A DNA stretch of 64,000 bases from Thalassobius sp965218685 (lineage in GTDB: Bacteria > Pseudomonadota > Alphaproteobacteria > Rhodobacterales > Rhodobacteraceae): positions 3,100,001 through 3,164,000 of the forward strand of contig NZ_OZ244657.1 of the NCBI RefSeq assembly GCF_965218685.1, written 5' to 3'. The translations under genes and the position numbers were made by a program. The stretch's first letter is position 1. Each line of letters opens with the position of its first letter. The notes below the pieces were generated by a model. It had not been told where the DNA came from. It saw only the letters and a list, made by a program, of their open reading frames with translations, and made no database searches. This document shows, one piece after another, positions 15,896 through 24,288 of the stretch.

Positions 15896-16032
15896 CCTGC
15901 AACCTTTGCGACGGCACAGGCCGCATTGCCCGCGACACCGCCGACATCATCGCGGATGCCGTAGCCGACGCCGCCCGATTCCATTGGAAAACCTCGATCG
16001 AGAAGGAAGACACATGCAACGCTTCATCGTGA
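15892..16032 (+). CDS. 46-residue microprotein with CxxC motif
   Basis: MTCNLCDGTGRIARDTADII: a CNLCDGTG motif of the DnaJ zinc-finger type at the very N-terminus, then an Ala/Asp-rich helix. The ATG overlaps the previous stop by four bases and a longer upstream frame is less likely. CxxCxGxG half-repeats normally occur as sets, so a single copy suggests dimerisation or pairing with the CPAC protein before it. Confidence 0.6.
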   Translation: MTCNLCDGTGRIARDTADIIADAVADAARFHWKTSIEKEDTCNASS

Positions 16033-16160
16033 AAGTCATCGTGTCAGGTGTTGGCCAGATCCAGCACGTCACACGAGCCAAGTCCAAGAAAGACGCCGAA
16101 GCGCGCATCGCTCAGGCCTACCCGAACCGTGAACTGCAATTCGTATCTGTGACCAACTGA
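16014..16160 (+). CDS. 48-residue phage microprotein
   Basis: MQRFIVKVIVSGVGQIQHVT then a basic helix (RAKSKKDAEARIAQAYP) and a final strand (LQFVSVTN): a plausible small beta-alpha-beta protein. AGAAGGAAGA provides a ribosome site. It overlaps the preceding gene by 19 bases and ends two bases before the next start. Confidence 0.65.
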   Translation: MQRFIVKVIVSGVGQIQHVTRAKSKKDAEARIAQAYPNRELQFVSVTN

Positions 16161-16162
16161 CC

Positions 16163-16357
16163 ATGCCTGCACCCACTGTCACCAAAGCCGCGATCCAGCG
16201 CGCCATCGAGGCCACGAAAGCCGCAGGGCTGACGCCAATCGCGGTCACGGTCAGCAAAGATGGGACCGTGCGCGTGGAAACCGTCACTGAAAAAGCGGTG
16301 GACACGGCCAAACCTTCTGCGCAAGTGTTGCAACCCAAGAAATGGGCAACACGGTGA
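16163..16357 (+). CDS. Small phage protein upstream of the integrase
   Basis: 64 residues (MPAPTVTKAAIQRAIEATKA...). The sequence IQRAIEATKAAGLTPIAVTVSKDGTVRVE has the helix-strand-strand pattern typical of short proteins placed next to tyrosine integrases in alphaproteobacterial prophages; an excisionase role is possible but there is no clear DNA-binding motif. It overlaps the integrase start by 16 bases. Confidence 0.7.
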   Translation: MPAPTVTKAAIQRAIEATKAAGLTPIAVTVSKDGTVRVETVTEKAVDTAKPSAQVLQPKKWATR

Positions 16358-17442
16358 ATGGGGTGCGCGTCGACTTTCCGGGACTTTTGATAGAGCGAAA
16401 TCGCAACGGTTCACCGCGATACCGTGTGCGCGTGGAAGGCGACAAACGCCGTCGCATCACTATCCCTGTCGGCCCTGACCATTCCGATTTCCCGCACTAT
16501 TACTACGCCGCGCGCGCCGGTGAAATCTGGACGCCTTCACGGTCCAAAGTGGCCGAACGGTCGCTGGACTGGCTGGTCGGGCGCTACATGGAATTTCTGG
16601 AAAAGATGGTCGAAGCGGGCCAGATGTCACCGGCCACGCTCAAACAGCGCCGCAGCGTTCTGTCGCGCCTGTGCGACTTCGAAGACCATGAAGGCACCCG
16701 CTACGGCGATTGTGACATGGATGCGCCCACGGCCGCATTCGTGGAAATCCGTGATGCCTGGGCGAACCGGCCCGGCGCAGCTGACAACCTGATTAAATCC
16801 ATCCGCGCGGTCTATGCCTGGGCGATCGAGCGTGACGAAATCGCCCACAACCCTGCGGCCGGCATTGCGCCTATCAATCGCAATCCGAAGGGTGGCGCGA
16901 CACCTTGGACGCCAGCAGACTTGAAGGCGTTCAAGAAAGCGCATCCGAAGGGCACCACGGCTTATCTGTGGCTGACCCTTCAGGCGTTCACGGCTTGCCG
17001 AATTGGCGATGCCATTTGGCTGGGCCGCGAACAGGAAGTGACCCACAACGGTCAGGTTTGGCTGGAATGGCAACCGCGCAAGAAGGGATCGGCGCCGGTA
17101 TCCATCCCGATGCTGCCACCGCTCTTTGAAGCGACACGCGCAGCCAAGATCATCGGCCCGGCCTATGTGCTAAACGAAAAGGGCAAGCCATTCGCATCCA
17201 CCGAAGCGCTGCGCGTTCGGGTCCAACGTTGGTGTAACGCAGCTGGACTGTCTGGGCGCTCTTCTCACGGTGTTCGCAAGGCTGTGGCCGAACTCATGGC
17301 CGAGTCCGGCTGCAGTCAACACCAGATCATGGCGGTGATGGCACACACCGAAGCGCGCACATCTGAGGTCTATACAAAGGGGGTTCAACGCCGCCTATTG
17401 GCAGCTGATGGCATCCAGGCATTGGCCGCTCTGGACTGGTAG
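16342..17442 (+). CDS. int: Phage tyrosine recombinase (integrase)
   Basis: 366 residues, normal size. The N-terminal SAM-like core-binding domain spans about 65-165 (DWLVGRYMEFLEKM...). Catalytic residues are visible: Arg in TACRIGDAIWLG (about 223), the HGVRK box (His and Arg near 310-313), His in AVMAHTEART (about 336) and the nucleophile Tyr in TSEVYTKG (about 343). It catalyses integration and excision at att. Start at ATG 16342 overlaps the preceding gene; an in-frame GTG at 16354 is an alternative. Last gene of the rightward operon and of the prophage. Confidence 0.95.
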   Translation: MGNTVNGVRVDFPGLLIERNRNGSPRYRVRVEGDKRRRITIPVGPDHSDFPHYYYAARAGEIWTPSRSKVAERSLDWLVGRYMEFLEKMVEAGQMSPATLKQRRSVLSRLCDFEDHEGTRYGDCDMDAPTAAFVEIRDAWANRPGAADNLIKSIRAVYAWAIERDEIAHNPAAGIAPINRNPKGGATPWTPADLKAFKKAHPKGTTAYLWLTLQAFTACRIGDAIWLGREQEVTHNGQVWLEWQPRKKGSAPVSIPMLPPLFEATRAAKIIGPAYVLNEKGKPFASTEALRVRVQRWCNAAGLSGRSSHGVRKAVAELMAESGCSQHQIMAVMAHTEARTSEVYTKGVQRRLLAADGIQALAALDW

Positions 17443-17443
17443 G

Positions 17444-17472
17444 GTGTCCCGCAGTCCAAATTTGCGGGACAC
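17444..17472. terminator. Perfect hairpin directly after the integrase
   Basis: Arms GTGTCCCGCA (17444-17453) and TGCGGGACAC (17463-17472) with a nine-base loop. There is no T-run, so it may be a rho-aided terminator or an integrase/att-related structure. The 110 bases after it up to the next gene contain nothing recognisable and should hold the attachment site. Confidence 0.5.
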
Positions 17473-17583
17473 TTAGGTCAACAAAATATGGCCGAAATAG
17501 GTGTCGTGGTAGTGCAGGGTCGCCCACCATTTTCCCCAATTTTTGCTGACGAAAATGATGGTGCCCAAGGGCTTTTTTGCGCT

Positions 17584-18030
17584 TTAGGGAATCAAGACCT
17601 GACCGCGCTGATAACTGGCGCTGTCGGTGCTCAGATCATCATACAGAATCTCTATCGAAAGCGACTGAACCGACTCGGGCGCCAGCCCCATGATCGGCAT
17701 CGCCTCGTTGTCGATCAGTGAATTCGGTGCAGCCAAATCAAGGTGGCAAGGCGGCAGGTCATAGGTCTGCATCGGCCCATCGTTGATCGCATATTTTACC
17801 TGGTGCAATCCGCAGCGCCACGACAGAAGCTGGGTGAAATACACGATATCCTGCCCGTCATACAGGCGCACCGCCACCCAATTGGGCTTTGTCGCCGTCA
17901 GGATCATCTTGATCTCACCGGCCGTCGTAAACTTGCCCGAGGGTGTCTGGTCCTCGGCCTGGAACTCGGCCCACGCCGGCGAGGCCAAACCCCCTGCAGC
18001 GGCCAAAACGACAAGCAACCTGTTGATCAT
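17584..18030 (-). CDS. Exported hypothetical protein
   Basis: 148 residues from ATG at 18030, with an AGAGGA ribosome site; a longer frame is unlikely. The signal peptide is MINRLLVVLAAAGGLASPAWA with an AWA cleavage site. The mature protein is a beta-rich domain with two cysteines (WRCGLHQ and PPCHLD) that could form a disulfide. First chromosomal gene next to the prophage and close to the presumed attR. Function unknown. Confidence 0.75.
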   Translation of the reverse strand: MINRLLVVLAAAGGLASPAWAEFQAEDQTPSGKFTTAGEIKMILTATKPNWVAVRLYDGQDIVYFTQLLSWRCGLHQVKYAINDGPMQTYDLPPCHLDLAAPNSLIDNEAMPIMGLAPESVQSLSIEILYDDLSTDSASYQRGQVLIP

Positions 18031-18120
18031 TAGACATTCCTCTTCTTTCAAATCCGCTACTCTTGGCCCATACTGCCACGAAAATCGTTAAGCGCAAAAA
18101 AATCGGGTAGTTGCAGGCGC

Positions 18121-19113
18121 ATGACCAGCCAGACATCGTTCAATATCGTAATCGTCGGGCAAGCCAACCGCCTGCAATACGAGGCGATTCTGTTTGCCGC
18201 CTCGCTGCGCCAGCAAAGCCCCGGTTTCAAGGGCCAGTTGATCGTCGCCACGCCCAACCACAGCCCCCTGTGGTCAAAGTCCCCGACCTTGCGCAACAAG
18301 CCGGTCATCAAAATTCTGGAATCTCTTGGCGCCCACATCGTGCCCTTCGATACCCCCGAATTCGGCGAAGGCTATCCCAATGGCAACAAGATCCAGGCCC
18401 TGATGGCCCTGCCCAAGGGGGAACCCTTCGTGTTCTTCGATACCGACACGCTGGTGCTGGACGATCTGTCCCGCGTGCCCTTCGATTTCTCGCGCCCCGG
18501 CGCCTCGCAGAACGTGACCGGCACCTGGCCCAAGATCGAGCTTTACGGCCCCGGGTTCACCCAGATCTGGGGGGCGCTTTACGACCGGTTCGGGCTGGAT
18601 TTCGAAAGCTCTCTGGATCTCAGCCAGCCCGATGAATATTGGCAACGCTACCTATATTTCAACGCCGGCTGGTTCTTCTACAAATGCCCGCACGAATTCG
18701 GCCAACGCTACCTGCGCTATGCCACCGAAATCCGCGATAATCCCCCACCCGAACTGGTCTGTCAGCCGATGTGGCCGTGGCTGGACCAGATCGCCCTGCC
18801 GCTTGTGATCCACTCTTTAGGGGGCGGTCGGAACATGGTGCCGCCCGGCCTGCTGGACGGAGAGGTCACCTGCCACTACCGCCTCTTTCCGCTGCTCTAC
18901 GCGCGCGAAAACGATCATGTGATCAGGGTGCTGGAACAGATCGCCGAGCCAAACGCGATCAAGAAGGTCCTCAAGCAATACGACCCGATCAAATACATGA
19001 TCTACCACGGCCGCGGCCAGAAAGTCCGCGCCCTGTTCGATCAGGCCGACCTGCCCCGCAAGGAACGCGCCATCCGTAAACGGATCAAGGAAAACGGCTA
19101 CTGGATGCGCTAA
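18121..19113 (+). CDS. GT-A type glycosyltransferase-like protein
   Basis: 330 residues. The DxD nucleotide-sugar motif appears as VFFDTDTLVLDDLS near 104-117. The N-terminal strand IVIVGQANRLQYEAILFAASL and a metal/sugar region (YFNAGWFFYKCPHEFG near 179-194) resemble family 8-like transferases. The C-terminus is basic (RKERAIRKRIKENGY). No signal peptide. Substrate cannot be told. It stands alone, divergent from the exported protein. Confidence 0.7.
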   Translation: MTSQTSFNIVIVGQANRLQYEAILFAASLRQQSPGFKGQLIVATPNHSPLWSKSPTLRNKPVIKILESLGAHIVPFDTPEFGEGYPNGNKIQALMALPKGEPFVFFDTDTLVLDDLSRVPFDFSRPGASQNVTGTWPKIELYGPGFTQIWGALYDRFGLDFESSLDLSQPDEYWQRYLYFNAGWFFYKCPHEFGQRYLRYATEIRDNPPPELVCQPMWPWLDQIALPLVIHSLGGGRNMVPPGLLDGEVTCHYRLFPLLYARENDHVIRVLEQIAEPNAIKKVLKQYDPIKYMIYHGRGQKVRALFDQADLPRKERAIRKRIKENGYWMR

Positions 19114-19217
19114 GCCCATTCCGGTCGCACCATTCGCCCCACGCGCCCACCCGAGGAGGCGCCCCGCAGGGGCAACGACGAGAAATCAAGCGCGCGCAGC
19201 GCTCCTTTGGATCAAGC

Positions 19218-19631
19218 TTAAGCCTCGAACAGGCGGTCCAGATCTGCCACACCCTTCACCTCTATCGGATTACCCGAAGGATCCCTGAAAAACATGGTCC
19301 ATTGCTCGCCCGGCTGCCCTTCGAACCGCACGGATGGCGGGATGACAAACTCCAGATCCGCCGATTGCAGCCTATGCGCCAACTGCTGCCAATAGGGCAT
19401 CTCCAGCACGACCCCCAGGTGCGGCATGGGCACCATATGCGCGCCAACCTTACCGGTATCGGCCGTGGCAAAGGGTTCGCCCAGGTGCAGGCTCAGTTGG
19501 TGACCAAAAAAGTCGAAATCGACCCAAGTTTCAGTGCTGCGCCCCTCGGCCGCGCCCAAAAGCCCGCCATAGAAAGCGCGCGCCTCGTCCAGATCACGCA
19601 CGTTAAAGGCCAGATGAAAGGCGGATCGCAT
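19218..19631 (-). CDS. VOC-superfamily (glyoxalase-like) protein
   Basis: 137 residues from ATG at 19631, with a GGGGAG ribosome site. Two beta-alpha-beta-beta-beta modules: the first begins FHLAFNVRDLDEARAFYGGLLG and carries the first metal His; GHQLSLHLGEP gives further His; FFRDPSGNPIEVKG near the end gives the last metal ligand Glu. Members include dioxygenases and isomerases of metabolic or detoxification type; the exact reaction cannot be assigned. Confidence 0.85.
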   Translation of the reverse strand: MRSAFHLAFNVRDLDEARAFYGGLLGAAEGRSTETWVDFDFFGHQLSLHLGEPFATADTGKVGAHMVPMPHLGVVLEMPYWQQLAHRLQSADLEFVIPPSVRFEGQPGEQWTMFFRDPSGNPIEVKGVADLDRLFEA

Positions 19632-19707
19632 CAATTGCTCCCCAAGGTTGCTTTGTCATTGTCGCCTATTCTCAGATGGCCTATCCATTTTGGCAATAGA
19701 ATTACCG

Positions 19708-19730
19708 CCGGGCAAAACCCGGAATTTTTT
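19708..19730 (+). terminator. Hairpin with T-run just upstream of metY: terminator or attenuator
   Basis: Stem CCGGG (19708-19712) / CCCGG (19718-19722) with loop CAAAA, then AA and six T. It ends only a few bases before the AGGAGGAG ribosome site of metY, so it could attenuate metY rather than end the gene behind it, which runs the other way. No known SAM riboswitch pattern was recognised. Confidence 0.5.
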
Positions 19731-19747
19731 ATCAGGAGGAGACCCCA

Positions 19748-21031
19748 ATGACAGACGCCCCCAACTATGGATTTGACACGCTGTCCATTCACGCAGGCGC
19801 CCGGCCCGACCCGGCCACCGGTGCGCGCCAGACACCGATTTATCAGACCACCGCTTACGTGTTCCGCGATGCCGATCACGCGGCGGCTTTGTTTAACCTG
19901 CAAGAGGTCGGCTATATCTACTCGCGTCTGACCAACCCCACCGTGGCCGTTCTGCAGGAACGCATTGCCACGCTGGAAGGCGGCGTTGGCGCGGTTTGCT
20001 GTTCCTCGGGTCATGCGGCGCAAATTATGGCGCTGTTCCCGCTGATGGCGCCGGGGCGCAACGTGGTGGTCTCGACCCGTCTCTATGGTGGATCGATCAC
20101 GCAGTTCAGCCAGACCATCAAGCGTTTCGGCTGGTCCGCCAAGTTCGTCGATTTCGAGGATATGGACGCCGTCGCCGCCGCCATCGATGATGATACCCGT
20201 GCCGTATTCTGCGAATCCGTCGCCAACCCCGGCGGCTATGTCACCGACCTGCCCGCTGCGGCCAAAGTCGCCAGTGACGCCGGTCTGCCGCTGATCGTGG
20301 ATAACACCAGCGCCACGCCTTACCTGTGCAACCCGATCGCCCATGGCGCCACGCTGGTTGTGCATTCGATGACGAAATACCTGACAGGCAATGGCACCGT
20401 CACCGGCGGCGTTGTGGTCGACAGTGGTCAGTTCGACTGGTCCGCCAGCGACAAATTCCCCTCGCTGTCGCAGCCCGAGCCCGCCTATCACGGCCTGAAA
20501 TTCCACGAAACCTTCGGCCCGCTGGCTTTCACCTTCCACGGCATTGCCATTGGTCTGCGCGATCTGGGCATGACGCTGAACCCGCAAGCCGCGCATTACA
20601 CGCTGATGGGCATCGAAACCCTGTCCCTGCGGATGGAGCGTCATTGCGAAAACGCGCAGAAAGTCGCGGAATGGCTGGAAAAGGACGACCGGGTCGAGGC
20701 TGTGACCTATGCCGGCCTGGAAAGCTCGCCCTATCATGACCGTGCCAAGGCGCTGTATCCCAAAGGCACCGGCGGTCTGTTCACCGTCGCGCTGAAAGGT
20801 GGCTATGAGGCTTGCGTGAAAATGGTCGACGGGCTGGAACTGTTCAGCCACGTGGCCAACCTTGGGGATACGCGCTCGCTGATTATCCACCCCGCCTCGA
20901 CCACGCACCGTCAGTTGTCCGAGGAACAGCAAGTCGCCGCCGGGGCTGGCCCCAACGTGGTGCGGATTTCCATCGGGATTGAAAATGCCGACGACCTGAT
21001 CCGCGATCTGGACGCCGCTCTGCCGCGCTGA
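19748..21031 (+). CDS. metY: O-acetylhomoserine aminocarboxypropyltransferase (sulfhydrylase)
   Basis: 427-residue PLP enzyme of the Cys/Met metabolism family that makes homocysteine from O-acetylhomoserine and sulfide in the cytoplasm. FDTLSIHAGARPDPATGARQ at the N-terminus, YSRLTNPTVAVLQERIATLEGG (about 58-79) and the PLP lysine in VVHSMTKYLTGNGTVTGG (about 203-220) are all present, as is the C-terminal ISIGIENADDLIRDLD. Length matches MetY rather than the shorter MetZ/MetB. Very strong ribosome site AGGAGGAG. The preceding hairpin suggests attenuation. Confidence 0.92.
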   Translation: MTDAPNYGFDTLSIHAGARPDPATGARQTPIYQTTAYVFRDADHAAALFNLQEVGYIYSRLTNPTVAVLQERIATLEGGVGAVCCSSGHAAQIMALFPLMAPGRNVVVSTRLYGGSITQFSQTIKRFGWSAKFVDFEDMDAVAAAIDDDTRAVFCESVANPGGYVTDLPAAAKVASDAGLPLIVDNTSATPYLCNPIAHGATLVVHSMTKYLTGNGTVTGGVVVDSGQFDWSASDKFPSLSQPEPAYHGLKFHETFGPLAFTFHGIAIGLRDLGMTLNPQAAHYTLMGIETLSLRMERHCENAQKVAEWLEKDDRVEAVTYAGLESSPYHDRAKALYPKGTGGLFTVALKGGYEACVKMVDGLELFSHVANLGDTRSLIIHPASTTHRQLSEEQQVAAGAGPNVVRISIGIENADDLIRDLDAALPR

Positions 21032-21048
21032 TCCAGCGTTACAAAAGG

Positions 21049-21083
21049 AAACGGCGCAAGGTGTCCCCTTGCGCCGTTTTTCT
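21049..21083 (+). terminator. Rho-independent terminator of metY
   Basis: 13-bp stem (21049-21061 with 21067-21079; core ACGGCGCAAGG/CCTTGCGCCGT), five-base loop, T-rich tail TTTTTCTTT. It lies 18 bases after the metY stop and could also work for the convergent gene. Confidence 0.9.
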
Positions 21084-21100
21084 TTGCCCTAGTCCAGGTC

Positions 21101-21808
21101 CTAGTCCAGCTTGATCACCACCCTGACCGACTGCGTCAGGTTCAGTTCGCCCTCGGCGATCGGGACGGCCTCGGCCATGTCGGCTGCCATGCGCATCATC
21201 GGCGCAACGTTTTGCACCGCAGTCTCTGAGATGGACAGGATATCGCCTAACTCAACGCTTGCGGCTTCGGCATAGAGTTTTGCCTTGCGCAGTGCCTCGG
21301 CCACAGCGGCCTGACGCGCCTGATCCTGCAGCGGCGCCGGGTCCTGCACCCCAAACCGCAGGCCCGAGAACCGGTTCGCCCCGTCTTGCAGAACGGCCCC
21401 CATGACCTGCCCCAGACTGTCCAGATCACGCACGCGGACATTCACGCTTTGAACTGCGCGATAGCCTTCGATCCGGGGCTGAGAGTTGTTGCGATGGGTG
21501 TAAATAGGCGAAAGACTGACCTGACCGGTCTGCACATCGCGCGGTTCGATCCCAAAGGCCGCAAGCCGCTTCAGCATCGCACCCATCGCGGCCGAGCTTT
21601 GGGCCATCGCCTGGCTCGCATCACGGTGCTGATGCTCGACCCCAAGCGACAGCGTGGCCATGTCCGGCACCGCGTGAACAATGCCCTGCCCGGTCACCGT
21701 GATCTGGCGCACCTCTTGTGCAAAGGCGGGGCCTGACGCTGCAAGCCCAAGCACCAACGCCAGTATCACTCCGGGAGTTTTAAGCGGGAATTTCGCAATC
21801 TTGCTCAT
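21101..21808 (-). CDS. SIMPL-domain (DUF541) periplasmic protein
   Basis: 235 residues from ATG at 21808, preceded by AAAGGAACAG. Signal peptide MSKIAKFPLKTPGVILALVL... ending in ASGPAFAQ. The mature part follows the SIMPL pattern: ITVTGQGIVHAVPDMATLSLGV, GIEPRDVQTGQVSLSPIYTH, YRAVQSVNVRVRDLDSLG, FGVQDPAPLQDQARQAAVAEA. Members such as the Brucella BP26 antigen form periplasmic or outer-membrane-associated channels or rings; the function is not established. Confidence 0.88.
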   Translation of the reverse strand: MSKIAKFPLKTPGVILALVLGLAASGPAFAQEVRQITVTGQGIVHAVPDMATLSLGVEHQHRDASQAMAQSSAAMGAMLKRLAAFGIEPRDVQTGQVSLSPIYTHRNNSQPRIEGYRAVQSVNVRVRDLDSLGQVMGAVLQDGANRFSGLRFGVQDPAPLQDQARQAAVAEALRKAKLYAEAASVELGDILSISETAVQNVAPMMRMAADMAEAVPIAEGELNLTQSVRVVIKLD

Positions 21809-21967
21809 GTTCTGTTCCTTTCGGCATGTCCCTAGGGTGCGCATAATTCTGTCTGATACAACAATCACATATTTGTTTTCCTTCCCCTCGGCGGGAAGCT
21901 GCTATAACCTGCGCCGCGTTGGGAACGGGACTCCAATCGGGGTCCGCGAAATGCTATTGCCAGAAGA

Positions 21968-24190
21968 ATGAAACCGAACTTCGCCCTGACCCTGTCCGCT
22001 GAAGGAATCCGGCTGCTGCAACGCGCGCCGTCGGGCTGGTTGCTGGTGGGCGACGCCGATTTCGCGGACGCCGAGCTGACCCGGGTTATGGCCGATCTGC
22101 GCAACAAGGCCGAGCGGCTGTCCCCGTCCAAGGTGCACACCAAGCTGGTGCTGCCCAACGACCAGATCAAATATATGACCGTCCGTTCGGCTGCGACATC
22201 AGAAGAAGAAGCCGAAACCGAGGCCGCCGCCGCGCTGGAAGGCGCCACGCCCTATTCCTTGTCCGAACTGGCGTTTGACTGGTCGCTGGATGACGGTCAG
22301 CTGTTCCTGGCCGCAGTCGCACGCGAAACATTGGCCGAAGCCGAGGGCTTTGCCGCCGAGCATGGTTTCAACCCGATGAGTTTCGTCGCCCTGCCCGAAC
22401 AGAATGATTTTCCCGGAGAGCCGTTCTTTGGCTTGACGCGGGCTGCGCGGGAACTGCTGGACCCCACGCAAAACGTCGCGCGGGACCTGCAACCACTGCA
22501 AGTGATCGGCAAGGCGGATATCCCCGATCCTGAACTGGCGCCAGAACCAGAACCCGCCCCTGTCCCCGAAGCTCCGATGCTGCTGGACGCCAATGCGCGC
22601 CAGGATGATCCGGATGACGAGGCCCCGGCCCCCGATGGCGCCGCGCCGGTCATGGCGTTTTCAAGTGTGCGCACCACGGGCGCTCCCCCGGACCAACCGC
22701 CAGCCCCCACTGCGCCCCAGCCTTCAAAGACTGAGGGTGCAATCGAAAGCGTCACCTCTCCTTCGATCCCCCCGGCCCCGCCCGAGGGTGAAGCGACCGC
22801 AACCACCGGGTTCCAGTCCAGCCGCAAACCCCCGGCGCCTGCTGCAACCACGGCCGAAGCCACGCCAAAAGCAAAACCGAAGCCGCAAAAGATCGCGACC
22901 CCCAAGCCAAAACCCACACCAAAACCCAAATCCGTTGACCCAACCGCCGATCAGGACGAACAGCAGCGCCTGACACTTTTCGGCGCACGCAAACCGGCCG
23001 CCAAGATGCCGATGATCGGGGGCAAACCGCGACACATGGGCCTGGCTCTGACCGTGGTGTTGCTGATGTTCCTGGCGATCGCCGCAATTTGGGCCAGCTT
23101 CCTTAGCCCCGGCGGGATCGCGGGGCTTTTCGGATCGAACCCCGAACAGATCGAGATGGACGTCGCCTCGGGCACTGAAGATCCGAACGCTGCCACCGCC
23201 GAGGAACTGGCCGAAGCCCAAGACGTCGAGCCAGCCGGCGCCGCAGACCCGGCCCTGACTGAAGGACAGGCCGTTTTGCTGCCCGTCACGCCAGATCTGA
23301 TCACCCCCGAAGAGGCCGAGCGACGCTATATCGCCACCGGAATCTGGCAGGTCGCGCCAGAGCAACCGCAGGTCCCCGACGCTTCGGGGGATGCCGATGT
23401 CTATCTGGCCTCGCTTGATCCGCAGGTACGCGCCGTGGATGCAATCGCGCTGCCCGATATCTCTTTGCAGCACGACGGGCCGCCCAACGAGACACTGAAC
23501 CCAACCGCAGCTGGCACCACCTTTGACGTGGACCAACGCGGGCTGGTACGCGCCACCCCCGAAGGCGCCCTAACCCCCGAAGGCATCACCGTTTACGCTG
23601 GCAAGCCGTCTTCGGTGCCCGACAAGCTGCCTGAACGCCGTGGCGATGGCCTGAACCCTGCCGAGCTGGAGCGTATTGCCCAGGTCCGCCCGCGCGCACG
23701 CCCCGGCGATCTGAAAGAAACCACCGAGCGTGGCCAACTGGGCGGGCGCACTCTGTCCGAGCTGGCGGCACTGCGTCCCAAGGCGCGACCTGCCTGGATC
23801 ACGCCGCAAGTCGAAGGCGCCCCGACGCCGCAGGCCGTGGCGCTTTCGCTGCGGCCCAAGACGCGGCCCGAGAATTTTGCACAGTTGGTGGCCCGGACGC
23901 AGAAGGTCGAAACCCAGGTTGCCGCTGCCGCCCCATCAATCCCGTCCTCGGCATCGGTGGCGCGTCAAGCGACGGTCAAGAACGCTTTGAACCTGAAAAA
24001 GCTGAACCTGATCGGCGTGAATGGCAAAGGCGGAGACCGCCGGGCGCTGGTACGCACCCAGAACGGGCGCTACAAAACCGTCAAGATCGGAGATCGGCTG
24101 GACGGCGGCAAAGTGTCCTCGATCACCGAAACCGAGCTGCGCTATACCAAGGGCGGAAAATCCGTGGTTCTGAAAATGCCGCGCGGATAA
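21968..24190 (+). CDS. Large proline-rich single-pass membrane protein, unknown function
   Basis: 740 residues. The first 170 residues (FALTLSAEGIRLLQRAPSGW, then KLVLPNDQIKYMTVRSA and PYSLSELAFDWSL) resemble the actin-like fold of PilM/GspL proteins. A long Pro/Ala/Lys-rich linker with Lys-Pro repeats covers about 190-345, followed by one membrane helix (LALTVVLLMFLAIAAIWASF, about 357-376), another acidic Pro-rich region and a C-terminal domain (KKLNLIGVNGKGGDRRALVR ... SSITETELRYTKGG) that looks like the GspC/PilP homology region. The layout suggests a secretion- or pilus-like assembly scaffold fused in one chain. This assignment is inference. Confidence 0.6.
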   Translation: MKPNFALTLSAEGIRLLQRAPSGWLLVGDADFADAELTRVMADLRNKAERLSPSKVHTKLVLPNDQIKYMTVRSAATSEEEAETEAAAALEGATPYSLSELAFDWSLDDGQLFLAAVARETLAEAEGFAAEHGFNPMSFVALPEQNDFPGEPFFGLTRAARELLDPTQNVARDLQPLQVIGKADIPDPELAPEPEPAPVPEAPMLLDANARQDDPDDEAPAPDGAAPVMAFSSVRTTGAPPDQPPAPTAPQPSKTEGAIESVTSPSIPPAPPEGEATATTGFQSSRKPPAPAATTAEATPKAKPKPQKIATPKPKPTPKPKSVDPTADQDEQQRLTLFGARKPAAKMPMIGGKPRHMGLALTVVLLMFLAIAAIWASFLSPGGIAGLFGSNPEQIEMDVASGTEDPNAATAEELAEAQDVEPAGAADPALTEGQAVLLPVTPDLITPEEAERRYIATGIWQVAPEQPQVPDASGDADVYLASLDPQVRAVDAIALPDISLQHDGPPNETLNPTAAGTTFDVDQRGLVRATPEGALTPEGITVYAGKPSSVPDKLPERRGDGLNPAELERIAQVRPRARPGDLKETTERGQLGGRTLSELAALRPKARPAWITPQVEGAPTPQAVALSLRPKTRPENFAQLVARTQKVETQVAAAAPSIPSSASVARQATVKNALNLKKLNLIGVNGKGGDRRALVRTQNGRYKTVKIGDRLDGGKVSSITETELRYTKGGKSVVLKMPRG

Positions 24191-24288
24191 GCATTCCTCA
24201 CCGTTCGAATGCGTCTTTTACCCCGTTTGCCTTTACGAATATGCGCAGATGTCGCACAATATTCGCAAAGAACGCGGACACTACGCAC

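Larger units (their letters stand above)
1..17472. mobile_element. Tailed-phage prophage, right (early) part; left part outside window
   Basis: Portal, terminase large and small subunits, HNH nuclease, helicase-primase, Toprim primase, two DNA methyltransferases, a divergent repressor/Cro-like pair and a tyrosine integrase are contiguous here. Most genes overlap by 1 to 4 bases, as in phage operons. The integrase is the last gene before ordinary chromosomal genes, so the right attachment site should lie near 17,443..17,583. No tRNA is seen there and the att core cannot be defined because the left end is missing. Head and tail genes must lie to the left of position 1. The right boundary is approximate. 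Confidence 0.9.

Noticed and set aside
17443..17583. Search for a tRNA or att core at the prophage right end
   Set aside because: No tRNA fold seen; the att core cannot be identified without the left prophage end.
19631..20932. 433-codon minus-strand frame
   Set aside because: Antisense to metY; Gly/Gln/Arg-rich translation produced by the codon bias of the real gene.
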